Below, one piece after another: positions 22,701 through 35,164 of a stretch of DNA of 64,000 bases. The notes under the pieces were generated by a model, which was not told the DNA's origin, did no database searches, and saw nothing but the letters and a program-made list of their open reading frames with translations. How positions within the stretch are numbered: position 1 is the first letter of the stretch; the number at the start of each line of letters is the position of its first letter. This DNA is from Chiua virens (taxonomy: Eukaryota; Basidiomycota; Agaricomycetes; Boletales; Boletaceae). Made by a program: the position numbers and the translations under genes. The stretch spans positions 62,001 to 126,000 of the forward strand of contig JAHNUO010000041.1 in NCBI GenBank assembly GCA_019787685.1. The letters run 5' to 3'.

Positions 22701-23803
22701 GTAAGTGCTCTGATTGTGAATGGGCTTCCAGAAGGATGCTGATCCATGCCCCTCTGTCCTTGCCCCTGTCCTGCCATTCATAGTATGTAAGTGCTCTGAT
22801 TGTGAATGGGCTTTCAGAAGGATGCTGATCCATGCCCCTCTGTCCTTGCCCCTGTCCTGCCATTCATAGCCAGTAAGTGCTCTGATTGTGAATGGGCTTT
22901 CAGAAGGATGCTGATCCATGCCCCTCTGTCCTTGTCCCTGTCCTGCCATAGCTTGTAAGTGCTCTGATTATGAATGAGCTTCTGGAAGGATGCTGATCTG
23001 TGCTACTTGTCATGACTTCCTTTATAATGTTTACCATAGCTTGTATGTATTCCACTCCATTCCATACCATTGATTATTTTAACATTCTGTAGGATGTGAG
23101 TGTTTATGTGCACTTTTATTTTCAAACATTTCAATCCCCTATTTATTTCAATTCATTAGCAGGTATGAGTATTTTCACTTTTATTTTCACTTTATTTGAC
23201 TTCTGTTTTATAGCAGGTTTGTAATGTGTTGAATTGTTGCAATGCAAATAATAACATCAACATCATAGATATTGCAGGCTTCTAGTGTATGTTCAACCAT
23301 TCTAGTCTCATAACCTAATTTTTTTCAATTAATTTATTATATTACAAGCCCTCTATTTCTGTTCAACACACACTGGCAAGAGAATGCACATCCATCGTGA
23401 GTACAATAATTTCATAATGCCAGGCTGTCCAATATTTTATTCCATGATTTAGTCTTCTTTGGACAACAGTACTGCATGGCACACAGCACTTCACTTAGGC
23501 ATTGGTTAGTTTTCTGCATGTGAAATTTAGTAACTGCCACTATTAATATTTGTAGAGATTGCCATTATCCTGGAACACTCTTTCTTTTTACACCAGCAAG
23601 GTGTTCAAGACCCAATCATGGCAGCAACCCAGCTTTATGAATCATCTGAAGCCATGCACAAAGTCAAAAAGGCAGTCTCTGAGCTTATTCTTCAATATGA
23701 CCTTGAGGATGGAAACAAAATGACAGAGCTCCTTTTGCACATGATTTCTAAAAATCTTATTTGTAAGTCATTTGCCCTTATGGTCATGATGAACAACTTT
23801 TGA
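19784..23803 (+). CDS. P-loop G-domain protein with N-terminal repeats and a 3-nt microexon array
   Basis: Exons: 19784-20293, 20348-20380, 20440-20612, 20668-20750, 20799-21002, 21054-21192, 21246-21422, then the microexon array, then about 23278-23284, 23349-23396, 23453-23504 and 23556-23803. All ordinary introns are 48-64 nt, GT..AG, and keep phase. Residues about 21-120 are an Ala/Glu/Pro/Leu repeat (AEPLAEP type). A GTPase domain follows: G1 GRANAGKT (141-148), G3-like HDSQGFEAG, G4 FTKCD. This matches the fungal AIG1/septin-like G-domain proteins common in mushroom genomes. The C-terminal domain includes LARECTSI, IAIILEHSFFLHQQGVQDPI and ESSEAMHKVKKAVSEL. A further donor (GTAAGT at 23762) could extend the end by one exon. 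The role is unknown; related proteins are often discussed in non-self or immune contexts, which is only an inference here. Confidence 0.85.
19845..20140 (+). repeat. Coding minisatellite in first exon of G-domain gene
   Basis: Repeats built on a 12-15 nt core (AACCTCTCGCAG and variants) encode AEPLAEP-like steps. Higher-order copies of about 29 residues, ending in GTSVEFLEE, GTSAEFPEE and GNSAESPEE, recur three times. The array stays in frame, so it is translated; copy number is likely variable between strains. Confidence 0.8.
21423..23277 (+). repeat. Tandem array of introns separated by 3-nt microexons
   Basis: Starts with a 74-nt intron (21423-21496) that is a diverged relative of the unit. 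Triplet positions then follow: GGA 21497, CCA 21583, TAT 21669, CCA 21755, TAT 21841, TAT 21927, CTT 22013, GGA 22099, CCA 22185, GGA 22271, CCA 22357, GGA 22443, TAT 22526, GGA 22612, CTT 22698, TAT 22784, CCA 22870, CTT 22952, CTT 23040, GAT 23093, CAG 23160, CAG 23214. The first 18 triplets are separated by 17 near-identical introns, 83 nt each except one of 80 and one of 79. Every intron has GTAAGTGCTCTG at its 5' end, TGCTGATCC as branch-like motif, a C/T tract and a CATAG acceptor. The last introns (85, 50, 64, 51 and about 61 nt) differ in sequence but keep the 3-nt spacing. Exon 7 ends in phase 2; 22 triplets plus a 7-nt exon (23278-23284) restore phase 0. Confidence 0.85.
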
Positions 23804-26518
23804 AACTATATTAGCTATAAATGTCACTAAGTGAAATAGTGACTCTTACAAGGCCTACAATGTGCTTGCATGTACTTCAGTAGAAATATAGTATGTTGAG
23901 TTGTCTTGGAAACCACCCCACTGGGATGTACTAGTAGTTGGAGACCATACCAAGCCTGAAGTAATTGTAATCACAACTTAAAGGCAGATTTCTAGGCCAA
24001 ACAGCAATGGTAGATGATAAGTGTATGCCACTGATCAATCCATTCCAGTACTGGAGTTAAAATCTACATTTCTTCTATGTCGACCAAGGGTATCATTGGG
24101 AACTGAGGCAGTGTTACCCCTGAAAGACAGTTGAATGTTATACAACAGGCAGCACTTCAGGGGAGTGCTAGCATGTCGAAATCATGCCAAAAAAAAGCTT
24201 GCTGAAAGGGTTGCAATATCCCCAGGAAGGTCTTCTAGGATGCAATAAACATTACCTAGGATGGAACAAAGAAAAGTAGCCGTGATCAAACTTTTGATTG
24301 AAAACTTACAATCGTGATACCGCTTCTCGCCCAACGGCAATTTGGAAGCCATCGGACCATGTTTACTCAGGCGTGGATAGATCCAAGTTACCTGCCACCC
24401 CTGTGGCACTAGGTCCCATCTGCCATCATGATGTGACTGACAAAACATTTCAGCTGCTCACCAGTGCTTCCATATGTCTATCATCATCGTTTTGTCTCAC
24501 AAACTTGAACGGACCTCCGACGGATAATCGGAAAACGAACAAGTACATAGTACGACAGCTTCCGACTCAATGTAACGTCGTCTACCTCAAGTGCTAACTG
24601 ACAATCCGAGCCTGTCACCACCCAGGCGAATATTTTCACGCCCTCCGTCTCATCCTATTGTCGGAGATGCGCTCGATGACAACAACCCGACGGCCTTGCA
24701 AGTCGCAACTGTGTCCCTTCAATAGAACGCTCAATCTCACCAGGGAGATAACACGACTGGAAGAAAGACACACCTCCCCCAAACCTAAAGTCTGTCATTA
24801 TTGAAACCGTAATTTTTATTTTGAGACCGCATTCGTTCCATTGCTCATTGCTTCATGTCGCAAATTATTCATAGAATTACTTGGATTGTAACAACCAAAC
24901 CGTCGCGAGGCTCTGAATTGTTTCGTATTTCGTGATACTTACATTTTCGTGGTTCCTTGAAGGTTGCTACATCCAGGTCCCAGGACAAAGTCTCAGAGTG
25001 AGTGCACAGGAGCTAACCCCATTGGCAAGAACACTTGAATAACGGCGCCACCAACGAACACCGCATTGAGACGGGTTTGTACCAACACAGGCAGGTGTCT
25101 TTAATCTTTATCGTGACTCCACTGCTCGATGAGGCCCATCGATAACACAGCTCACGTGGAGAGCGGCGAAGGCCTCTCTCAGCGACGTTTTACATAAAGT
25201 TTCATGAGGCGCGATAAACTTCGGAGGCCACGAGGTGCAATCGGAGCGAAGTGTCCAGTAGCCTGATCATGGGACCTAGCAACTTCTGGTGGTCGTCTCA
25301 CTCGTGCATCTGTTCTTCACTGTTATTCCGGTGAATTCGGTTCATGATCGTATATCCGCACATTCGCCGACCCACTTTTTCTTTCTTTTTTTCTCTTGGT
25401 TTGAGCCTGTGACCGCTCACCGAGCTGAAAATAATCGGTCTCGACCGGCCACCGATGATTAGTCACTAACACTGTCATACCTCACTAGCTGGAGCACCCT
25501 CCTGAGGCCCGACAACCAGCGATTGTACCGCATCCCATCGCCTGACATTCGCGTTGAAAATTCCCCTCAAGCTACCGAGCTGTCGCAGGGGGAAACATTG
25601 TTTGAATCCCTCGGGGTAGTCTCACCTTCCAGCCTGAACCGGGATCAATGATCACCTCGGCCATATATTCCGCTAATTTCCACCGGCGGCCGGCGATGGT
25701 ACATTTCTGATGTGACACATGTGCATGACGTTTTTTTTTCTTCTTCCACCATCAATATCAGATTGGGGTTGGCAGTTTCAGGGGGGGAAATAGAAATTAT
25801 CTATTTGCAAGTTCAATGAAGCGTTCCATCGCACGTGCACCCCAACAACTTTGATCTAGGGAATCAAAGTGCCTACTCGCGCCTGCTCTCTTCTCGAGCT
25901 GTCTGCTAACATTCGTCTACCTGAGCGGGAGCAACGTTTTCGATCGCGTAATACAGCATGTTATGATTCAGAGATTGCGTGGTCTCCCTCAAATTCCTAC
26001 GTATACATGCTTCGAACCGCGAGAACCCCGCTCACCTCGTGTGAGCTCCAGTGGGGTTTATACGCGGACGTATCAGAATAACTCGCTCTAAAAAGCAGTC
26101 TTCCCATTTCGCTTCGCCTACTTTACAACCAAACGCATGAAAACAAAATGTCAAGTGTGGCGTGGGGAAAATATGCCTCTACAGTAACTAGATACGTATA
26201 ACTATATACAACAGCCAAAAAAAGTGGTATCAATCGTTGCTCGAGTCGGTGAACGTGAACGAAGGGGAATGTATCACAGAGCCAGGCTCTGGCCTGACGT
26301 TCGTCAATGAGGATATGGGAAGGAGATTATGTTACAGTTTACAGCTGGGGGAGTTCCTTGGGGTTGAAACGTAAAAATACACCTGTTAACTTGATGATTC
26401 AGAAAAGTCGCACGTCCGGACGGTCGAGGGAACCAAAAAAAAATTAAATAAAGAATGCGCAGAGGAAAAACCAAGTGGCCGGATGAGCGCGGAACGGCGC
26501 GGATGCGGATGATGTGTG
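23804..26518. other. Intergenic interval
   Basis: No supported gene. The first about 400 bp keep the A/T-rich style of the neighbouring gene. Short frames at 24182-24448 (-), 24298-24597 (+) and 25869-26081 (+) show no recognisable domain or intron pattern. The stretch 26090-26500 is the 3' flank of the HMG-box gene. Confidence 0.35.
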
Positions 26519-28022
26519 TCAGAACGCGGACAGCGAGGACAAGAAGGCCGACATGGGCAAGTCGGTACCCACACCAGGTACCGGTTTTTCCGAGTAGTCG
26601 AAAGCGAATAGGTGGTCTTTCGAAAATGCGGAGAAATCAGGTTGCGCGAACACGGAGTCGGTGAGTGGGTTCTCATGGCCAAAAATTTGCAGTCCAGCTG
26701 GATATTGAGGAGCACATGACGGAAGCTGATCCGATACGGCGGAGAAAGGATTTAACACGAACGGCGCCTCGGAATCCAGTACACGTTCGAAGACAGGCGA
26801 GGGTGACAGCGCTTGCGGTGTCGCAGGTAAGCTGGAGAACGGCGACGAAGCCGGTGTCCAATCACCGCGATAAGTAGGATCGATGCATAGCGTGGGAGTC
26901 TCAACGCGGCCACTTGCAACAGGATAGCTGCCAAGATAACCACTTGTTGGGAATATTGAGTCCCCGAATGCCACATCAAACACGAAAGGATCCAGGTCCT
27001 GGGCATGACGGTCAAGGTTGACATACTCACACGACTAAAGTCATACTCACGAATGAAGGTTGCGATCGTGAAGAAAACGAGTAGTCATGGGCAGGAACGA
27101 ACGAATGGATACTTGAGAGATCGGGGCAGCTTTGCGAAGAAGCCAGAAGTGCTGGAGCCTTTGGCGTCTCGACAGGACTTGGGGGTTGGTTGCTGACCGA
27201 GCGTGTGCGACGGAGAGACGAGCATGTCGTCTTCGTTTTCATAGGCTGGGGGTCGTCGACGGGTGCCGAAGATGATCTATGGTAGGAACCAGCAGTGATA
27301 GGTGTTTCGAACCGGGTGACAATATCCGGGACGTGAGTGCGATCAAACTCCTGGATGGCGGCGTCAAGCTCTGACCCCTTTTTGCCCTCTACCAAAAGCT
27401 CTGCAATCTTGGCGCATCGCTTCATATCCTTTGGTTCCACCTCCCGGACTTTTCGTTTCTCGGTCCCACCCTTGGTTTTGGAATGGGATGGTCGGAAGGC
27501 GTACTGAGGCCACTTCTTCCTATGGTCCTCCAACGCCTGCTTCGCCTTCGCGTGCCATACCTGACGTTCGTCGTGAGGCATATTCTGCCACGTGAGACCA
27601 ATGATCTTGGACAGCGTGCTGTGATTGGTCTCGACCTCGGTAGAGACATGCTGACTTTTAATGAAGGACGATCGGAACAAAATGAATGCGTTGGGCGGGC
27701 GAGGTATGTGATCTTCTCCGCGTTTTTTACTATGCGTTGGACGACGTGTCGAGCCCTCGGAGCCGGGGGATGGGAATAAGATAGGTTCGAAGCTGGCCTC
27801 TGCCCCCGAGGGAGGGTCATTGAAAGTCACGGGAGTAACGTTAGGGGCGAAGGCAATGCTCTGACTCGTAGGAGAAGCAGGTTCGACTGGAACGGCCCAA
27901 GTTAGATGAGCGCCTATAAATGAGTCATATCGTCAGAACACACGAGGAAGGGTAATAAAAAAAAGGGGGAACTAACCGTCGATACTATCACATTTAGATT
28001 GCCGGGATCGCTCGGGAGGCAT
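26519..28022 (-). CDS. HMG-box (MATA_HMG type) transcription factor
   Basis: Three exons: 28022-27977, 27913-27051 and 26998-26519, with introns of 63 nt (GTTAGT..TTATAG) and 52 nt (GTGAGT..GCCCAG), both phase-compatible. The HMG box covers about residues 84-157: HIPRPPNAFILFRSSF, NHSTLSKIIGLTWQNM, HAKAKQALEDHRKKWP, YAFRP. A basic linker and a conserved block KRCAKIAELLVEGKKGSELD follow, then a Ser/Pro-rich C terminus ending SAFLSSLSAF. The PRPPNAFILFR signature is typical of fungal mating-type-like and Ste11/Prf1-like sequence-specific regulators. It is expected to bind DNA in the nucleus; targets are unknown. A paralogue with the same domain order lies at 41071-42882. No lesions seen. There is no linked pheromone or receptor gene in view, so calling it a mating-type gene would be unsupported. 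Confidence 0.9.
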
Positions 28023-31000
28023 GGTAGGGGGAAGGTATCACAATGGGGCGGGGACAAAGGAGTGCGGTATCGGCGGGGAAACACGAGGCGAGGGATTGGA
28101 CAAGATGGATTTATAGGGAATGAGACACGTACAGGGTAATTTCAGGGTCTTGATAAGATGTAAGGCGTCTATCGAGGAATGGCATGGGTAGGCAATAGAA
28201 GCATTTTATGCCGCAGGTAGACAAGGGTTCCATACTCAGGCTAGATCGTGACAACTCCGGTATTGCGCCGGTTGGTATCATGTTCCGATATTCATGTTTA
28301 CACCACTCACCTCACGCGAAACTCAACATTCGATATGGAAACCGCGACCCAACGCACCAGATAGCCTTGATCACATGACACTGGTGTTCCTGTGCCACCT
28401 CCTGCCTTGTTCGTTTGCCTCTTTCCCACTTTCTGCCTCCGCCACATCGGAGATTGCTTCAACTCTCGGCTAACCATCACTGCCTCGTGTCATCTTGACA
28501 TCATTTATCCTCTGAAATTTTCTGGTATGTGGCATATGCATTACTCGATTTGCGTCCGAGATTGAGCGTTGGTGACGACGAGCAAACGCTAGTTGGAAAC
28601 GAGTCGCTGTTCCTGGAGGGCAAGTTTCGGGACTTGAACCTTGTGAGTATTGCGTCGCTGAAATTTGCTGGTTGCCTTTCCGGGACCACTTATCCACTGT
28701 CTAGCGCCACTCCCCAACGTCCGCATGGAGCTTGAGATGGTCCGAGGACCCTTCCACTCCCGAGCATTCTTCATCAAGTTCTACTCAGACTCATGCTCTG
28801 CGCTATGCCAATGCATTACTCGGACAGTCGTGCCTCAGTCAAGTACCAAATCACCGGTGATGCAATGCGATGATCTCGACATCGCTTGGCTGACAACGAC
28901 ATACTGAGTAATTTTCTCATTTGCGAATTCAACTACGATGTTGCTAGTGCTCACTTGCTCTTGTTCCACCTTATTTTGTCTCTATACCATTCAGATACTC
29001 AGAGATTTGACTGGTTGTACGCCACGACAAGCAGGCTACCCTCTTTATAGTATGTACCGTGGTGAGTGATGGATCAACATAATACAAGCAAGCCGTCTGC
29101 ACATGTAGCTTCCTCAGTAAGGCAGTGGGCGCTGATCGATCAACAACTGAGTACTGATCGCATCAGCGGCATAACCAGTACCATTAGGTGGTTTGCAGGT
29201 AGAGTGACCCACGTCATCGTGTTCCCCTCACCTGGTGGGGAAATCCCAGAAGTCAGCTTCTGTCTGATCCAAACAACTCGTCCAAACCATGACCATAACT
29301 CCGACCCCGTCGGTGATCGGGCCGAACGTTTCAGGTTCTCATAAATCTTGCCAGTGTCATAATATCGATTGCACCCTACACGACCGACCCTAAGTCCCAC
29401 TGGTTCCGTTCTGAACCAGCGGCACGCAAAGAATTTGGTGTTGTGTCGTGGATTTGCCATCGGTAAATTGGTCTCTCCGGCTCTTGAAATGGACTAGCTT
29501 TACCGCCCTGATTTTGGCAGGCGTTACTAACCTATTTCGCTACGCCTATCATTGGAATGGTCTCAATTCATAATTTTTCGTTCCAGACTTTCATATATCG
29601 GAGAGACCACGTGTCTTGCATTGGAAGTCACTCCCCAGTTCCAAAGATTAAGAGAACATTGGGCTCGTGAAGTGGTCCACCGGAGAAAGCTACGTTCACA
29701 GGTAAGTAAGTGACTATTGCAGAAAGTCCCGCATTACCGTCGGTCATGTGGATATTAGGTCCAATGAGACCGAGAGTCGTGTTATCTGCCCATGAATGAG
29801 AACGTACACTGAGTGACTGCCTCGTGGCATGTGTCTATCCATTGATAAACGATGCCACGGTCCCATTAAGAATATCTGTCCGAATCAGTCGGGCGGGCTG
29901 ACACGGCGCCAGAGGTCACAGGTTCTGAGCTGGAACATAAGGTTGTGGCGATTGCCATCAAGTGGTGCACTAGATACAAGAAAAGCTACCTAACGTGGTG
30001 CGTCTCGCATGTGCGCGCATTGCGACGCACCCACACTCTGTCTGACTGTGAATCAAGAACAAAGGGTTCATCTAGATGCCATTCAATTCAAGTTGGAGAA
30101 CAAGGAGAACGTTTCGTCAGCTGGACATGTCGACTCACTTGTCAAAGCTTTTGGCCAGAGACTGTTTCGTAAGTCCTCCATGCGGACCGAGAGCGGAACG
30201 GTCGTTTGCATTTGCCGAGGCAAGGTCTGTAGTCACGGGCTTGTCGAGAAGAAGAGCTTGGAATTCGTATCGGCGATTTCAACCATACAAGTTCAAGCGT
30301 GGGTCTGTCAGCTACTTTGTACTTACATGGTGACCTTCTCTTCGCTGTTTCACGTGGCAACGCTCTCAAGCGCACTCGGAGATTTCTTCACACCTGCTGC
30401 GCCTGCCGGCATAATTACAGTCGGATCAATGCGCTATCCTGTATGAGGAAACTAAATATCTCACAAGCATAAATCCCCAGCGTAGTGCATTTTTAAATCC
30501 ATGGAGCAATTGGGTGGTAAACGGTAACAGAATTCTATCCACAGTACGCGACCCAGGGCTGGAGGCATCCCGTAAGTTGGCCAACCTTGAACATGCCAGC
30601 ATGGGCGGACATTATTTGGTGTACCGCGGTCCCTATCAGCGCCGATACATACCCTGTCTCACCGCCCTCTGGATGAGAAGTTGCTGGTTCCATCGTCAAG
30701 TATAGGGATCCCTTATCGCCGCCTACATCTTTGGAGATATGGATAATTCCTGCTCGGTTCATCAATACAATGTCGTTCCAAAATGCGCGGAAACGGCCTA
30801 TAGCAAACCTAGGAATAACGATCGAGTAAGAGTTCAAGTACCACATGCCAGTTTGAACATGTACTTGTTCGCGCGGCGGGCAGGTACGGGCGGATGTTAT
30901 TGCGAGGAAGGGAAACCAAGATCAGGGTTCGAATTGGAGATGTGAGCTTGTTGCGGGACATTCCGAAGGCGCAGCGCAACGGGTGGCCGAGAATGAGAGC

Positions 31001-33311
31001 GTCGCGGGTATCACGAGACAGACGTGAATGATGACAGGTCGTGCGCAAGTCGCACTAAACCTTGTCATTATTTCAATTCCTTTTCGGCCAACTCGGTTGA
31101 AATGACGAGGTACACACGTCAGTGATAGAGTTCAAGTGGATGGTCAACCGAATATGGGATGCCAGTGGCTTGTGTCTCTTTCCCTCCTATTAAAACGTCA
31201 AGGTCTGATGAAATGAGACGGAAAAAGTCGGCACCGACCTGTACCGACCTACAAGTGACCATCATCGGTTTGCTGATGATCAAAGATAATCATTAAAATG
31301 CACCGGATGCCGTATCCCATCATCATCTATCGCAAGTCCTGAATCTTGAGAGGATCTGTCAGGGAGAGGTGCAGAAAATGGTTATATGGGTCTGGCTGTG
31401 GTTGAGTCCTGAGATCGGTAACTATCAACGCCGATTTTCGTATCCAGTATATGAAAACGTCACTCGGAAACAGAAGGGGGGAAAGGAAAACAACATATAT
31501 GCACGTGTCATCTATACACGAAACGACGGAAATGGCGGAAAAAAAATAGCACTCACCCCTTACGATCGGAAGTCGCGCGAGTCCGACTTTTCGATACGCC
31601 AGTCCGAGTGAACCATACTTGGTGTGAGACCTTGGCAAACTCGGTGGGAGTGATTGTCGTCGGCGAACCTCCGGCGTTCCTTTGAAACTGCGTGAACGAC
31701 GGGTGAAGTCTGAGATACCAATATTTCCGTGGCGCGCAGTGTCGAGAGCATCGTGTGCAGTCAGTGGCGGCGCCATCATTCTTCGTACTGGAAATAGCTC
31801 TCCTGGAGACATTGTCCTTGACATAGCACCTTGGGAGGAAGTTATTAGTAGTCGCAGGGGTGAGTCGGGGTGACATGGGCGCATCAGAAGTGCTAGTGAA
31901 GCTCAGAAGGCGAGATCGGTTCCGTTACTCCGGTCCGCTGGCAAAACGAATAGAAGAATGCTCGGATAGCAGAGCAGGTCGAGTTCGTTGGTTATGCAGT
32001 GTGAACTAATCATTCGTTGCGGCATAGACTGAGTGAAAAGGCAGCCTACATCCAGCCATCCATAGTTCAAGACCTCCTTCCTTCGTGCCTCGAGAAGAGA
32101 ACTGCGGCAATTTTGCAGGCGCCCATTTTCCCAGGTGACAGTGATTTACTTCACATCCATCGTCACAGCAAGGGCCCAGGCGGCATTCAGAAAGGTGCAA
32201 AACGGATACAGGGTACCAGTGGAGGCGTAGTGTTGCCGTCGGATCTCGCTGGCTGCGATAGTCGACTGACAAACGGTTGCTTGTACACAGGATGCAGAAG
32301 AAAGTACGGAGATATGACAGCTTCGGCTCAAAATGGCTGCTGTAGAGTGGGAAAATGGTCGAAGAACAAGGAGTGAATTTTGTCAATGTCATTGCATGTC
32401 AATGACCTCTTGTCACTCGACAAGTGAGTGGCACACTTCCGTCGGAGGACGTCGCCAAGGTGATCGTTGACAGTGTCTTGTCAGCGTCACTACTAAGCAA
32501 TTCGGACAAATTTCGGACGCAAAATTCCGGCCCGTTCGAAACAGATGGCATTCAGACGCTGCAAATGAATTTCTCATTTCTACTCATGATTTCCCCTGAA
32601 TTGTTCAACTGGTGCCAGAGGCTGTTGACATCAATACTTCAACTCCCATAATTCAGTGCAAAGGGCATTTGTAGATCAGTATCACAACAATTCGTGCGTA
32701 ACACCCTGGTCTTTGGATCTTTTTCTGGTATCTTATATGATGGATTAGGGATAGCTTACTTGTCACTGTCGTTAACCAGAACGCGTCATGGATAGATACT
32801 AGCTAACTGTGGTATAGATTGATCGTCCTCGAACCAAGTTTCATAATACGCTCCGTTGCTTGGAAAGAACAGGTGGTTGCTGAAACGTTGATCCACAAGC
32901 CCTGGCAGGATCGCACTCCTCGAACAAAAATACGTCCCCGCCTTTCGATTTGTTGTTTTCTCTGTTTTTACATAAATTTCTTTCTCGGGACACGCCCGGC
33001 GACGTAGTATTTACCTTGAGATCGAACACGGAACTAGCGTCAAATATCAACGCTCCACCCAGTGGCTATAATTCCATTATCGATTATGGCCATATCGCAG
33101 ATAAGTGAGCAAGGTTGGCATCTACTTATCTTCATTTACTTCTGTTTTCAAATGGTGCATATTTGGCAAACAACAAACCCATGCTTATATGCAAGGAAAC
33201 AGAAATCACATTTTAGTCACACGATGGTCTACTTCCGTACAATCACATCTTGACGATCTTTCATCGAAAATTCTCGTATATACCTGTCTACCTGGAGCTC
33301 AAAACTGAACA
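28023..33311. other. Large interval without a recognised gene
   Basis: The proximal part (28023-28150) is the promoter side of the HMG-box gene. Two stretches look mildly coding but belong to no family I recognise. One is 30009-30180 (+), around AIQFKLENKEN and SLVKAFGQRLFR, followed by a donor-like GTAAGT at about 30169. The other is 31553-31884 (-), around PTTITPTEFAKVSHQVW, which runs into a GTGAGT donor. No RNA genes, inverted repeats or transposon domains were found by eye. Confidence 0.35.
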
Positions 33312-35164
33312 TTAAATCTTGAAACCACCAGCGAGTCCCATCACGTTGTCTGGGTCGACTGCCACCTTGATTGCTTGTAATCTGGGCAAGTGTTCACCAA
33401 AAAGGTTGACCACCGGTGTGCCGAACATGGCGTAGTTGGGATATACGACCGGGGGAGCGACACCACTACCGTCCTCCATGGAGTGCGCTTGGAGTGTTCC
33501 CGCGGTCATCCTTGCTGCATCATATACCGCCTGGTCGTTTTCTGTCTGGTTCCATGCAAAGTGGATGTTGAGCGGAAAGAAGCCTTGTGTACGCGACGGA
33601 GGGTATGCTGACGGTGTCATGTTGTGGGAGAAGAGTGATGGGAGAAAGGCCAGGGATATCGAATGGAAGATTAGCCTGTAAATGTTCTTGGGATCCCCAT
33701 ACAGCTTCAGACATCACGCCACTTACCGCGGAGGATTATAGCTGAGTGGAAGTAACGACTTGAGAAAGGGAAGGAACGAGCGCGTCGAAATGTCTCGCGT
33801 GGACGAGGGAATTGCTAGAAATTCATCAAATATGCCAGCAGGTTGGGTTGGTGCGTCATAAAAGATATTCAGACTGCCACCAAACTACCCAAGACGGATA
33901 AATGTGTGAAATTGGATAATCAAGAGATGACTTACCTGACTGCCGCGAGCGTGGTACAATGCAATTATCCCGGCCTTGGGATCAGTATTGTTTGCTGCGA
34001 AATTCGTCGTCGCTGTCACGAATTGGTCTAGCACGTCTTCCGAATACGAAATGAGACCCCCCTTTACAATCTGTGTTAGGACATTTACACCTTAAACCGG
34101 AATGAAACCAGACATACCCAAACTTGTGTCTGCGGGAAAGTCTTGAATGTAAATCTGGTTACGATGCCCTGAACAGGAATAAAAATCCGAGCAATAGCCA
34201 AACATCCTCCTCACGTACGTAGTTATTCATTCCACCCTACAAGACGATTCAATTGAAGTACTGAATTATAGGTTAAAGAACGTACTTTGAGAGCAAAGAA
34301 CAGGTCAGGACTTGAGGCCTCTGTCACGTCGATGACTGTTCCATTAGGCGTAACCAACTCATAGGCAAGTACGTTGTCGATAGTCAACCCATATTGATTT
34401 GTATGCCAAGAGTAACCTGATCACAACGTTAGTGCGCCTGTCGAGCACATGCAATTCAAACGGACCTCCGCCAAGTGTATACCCAGCGACACCCACTCCA
34501 GATATCCTTCCACCTGCAACGCTCACACCATACCGTTCAAGGGCTTCGTACACGTCGTCCCATGTCAGACCTGCCCCTACGCTAACAGCCCTTGCCTTGG
34601 AATGATAGACAACCTCAGAGAACCGAGTCATCGCAATCTGGACTCCTTCGGTCGACGAAAATCCTAGGTTGGTGGTATGACCACCGCCTTTGACCTGAAA
34701 GAACATGTTATATGGTTGATTTGACTGCAGTTGCAAGGAAACGCACCGCAAACGGAGTTCACGTGCGACCGAGAATTCGCAACTAGACGAAAGCATATAA
34801 ACGGCAGCACGTCACAAGAGTGGAATGGGCTCACCGCGATGCCAACGTCTTCTGGTGTACCGGGCTCGAACGAACACTCTGCAAACTGCGTACTCGATGA
34901 GGTAAAGTGACTGATATCTTCAAGATATTTCGCCGACACTGCAACGAGTATCACGTTCAAACAAGAAAATGGACGATAGGGAAAGGGCAGCCACGAACTC
35001 TTTTCGTAGACATTCGACGCCGAGGAGATAGAGGAAGCGATTTCCTGGCATGTCTCGCTGAACAATGGGTGGAACTCAGAGAGTATTCTCTGGGTATTGC
35101 CAAAAAGCGAGTTGATGGCACTGGCTAAAGTCACTATCTCAGTCAGCAGGGTGGCACCAATCAT
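33312..35164 (-). pseudogene. FAD-linked (berberine-bridge-type) oxidoreductase, copy A, dead
   Basis: Same exon order as copy B (36719-38745), but with two lesions. In the short exon encoding LRILGRTRTPFA a CGA codon is now TGA (34761-34759), giving an early stop before the FAD-attachment motif GGGH. Further on, about 190 bp are missing at about 33648, deleting the exon that reads YWRQNLPDDVYDISYD in copy B; the deletion happens to be in frame. Other landmarks remain: an N-terminal IGATLLTEIVTLASAINS signal-like segment, CQEIASSISSASNVY, KGGGHTTN, GVGVAGYTLGGG and the C-terminal BBE segment (NYAMFGTPVVN, DPDNVMGLAGGFKI). Upstream sequence is also shared with copy B, so the pair arose by tandem duplication and this member then decayed. 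Confidence 0.85.

Noticed and set aside
21414..22949. Minus-strand overlapping open frames of about 85 residues through the 86-bp array, looking like a repeat protein
   Set aside because: 86 is not a multiple of 3, so the frames rotate and stop every third unit. The apparent protein is a by-product of the repeat, while splice signals on the plus strand explain its structure.
21423..22980. Regular repeats with short variable parts, reminiscent of a CRISPR array
   Set aside because: The genome is eukaryotic, the variable part is only 3 nt, and every boundary is a splice site in phase with a host gene.
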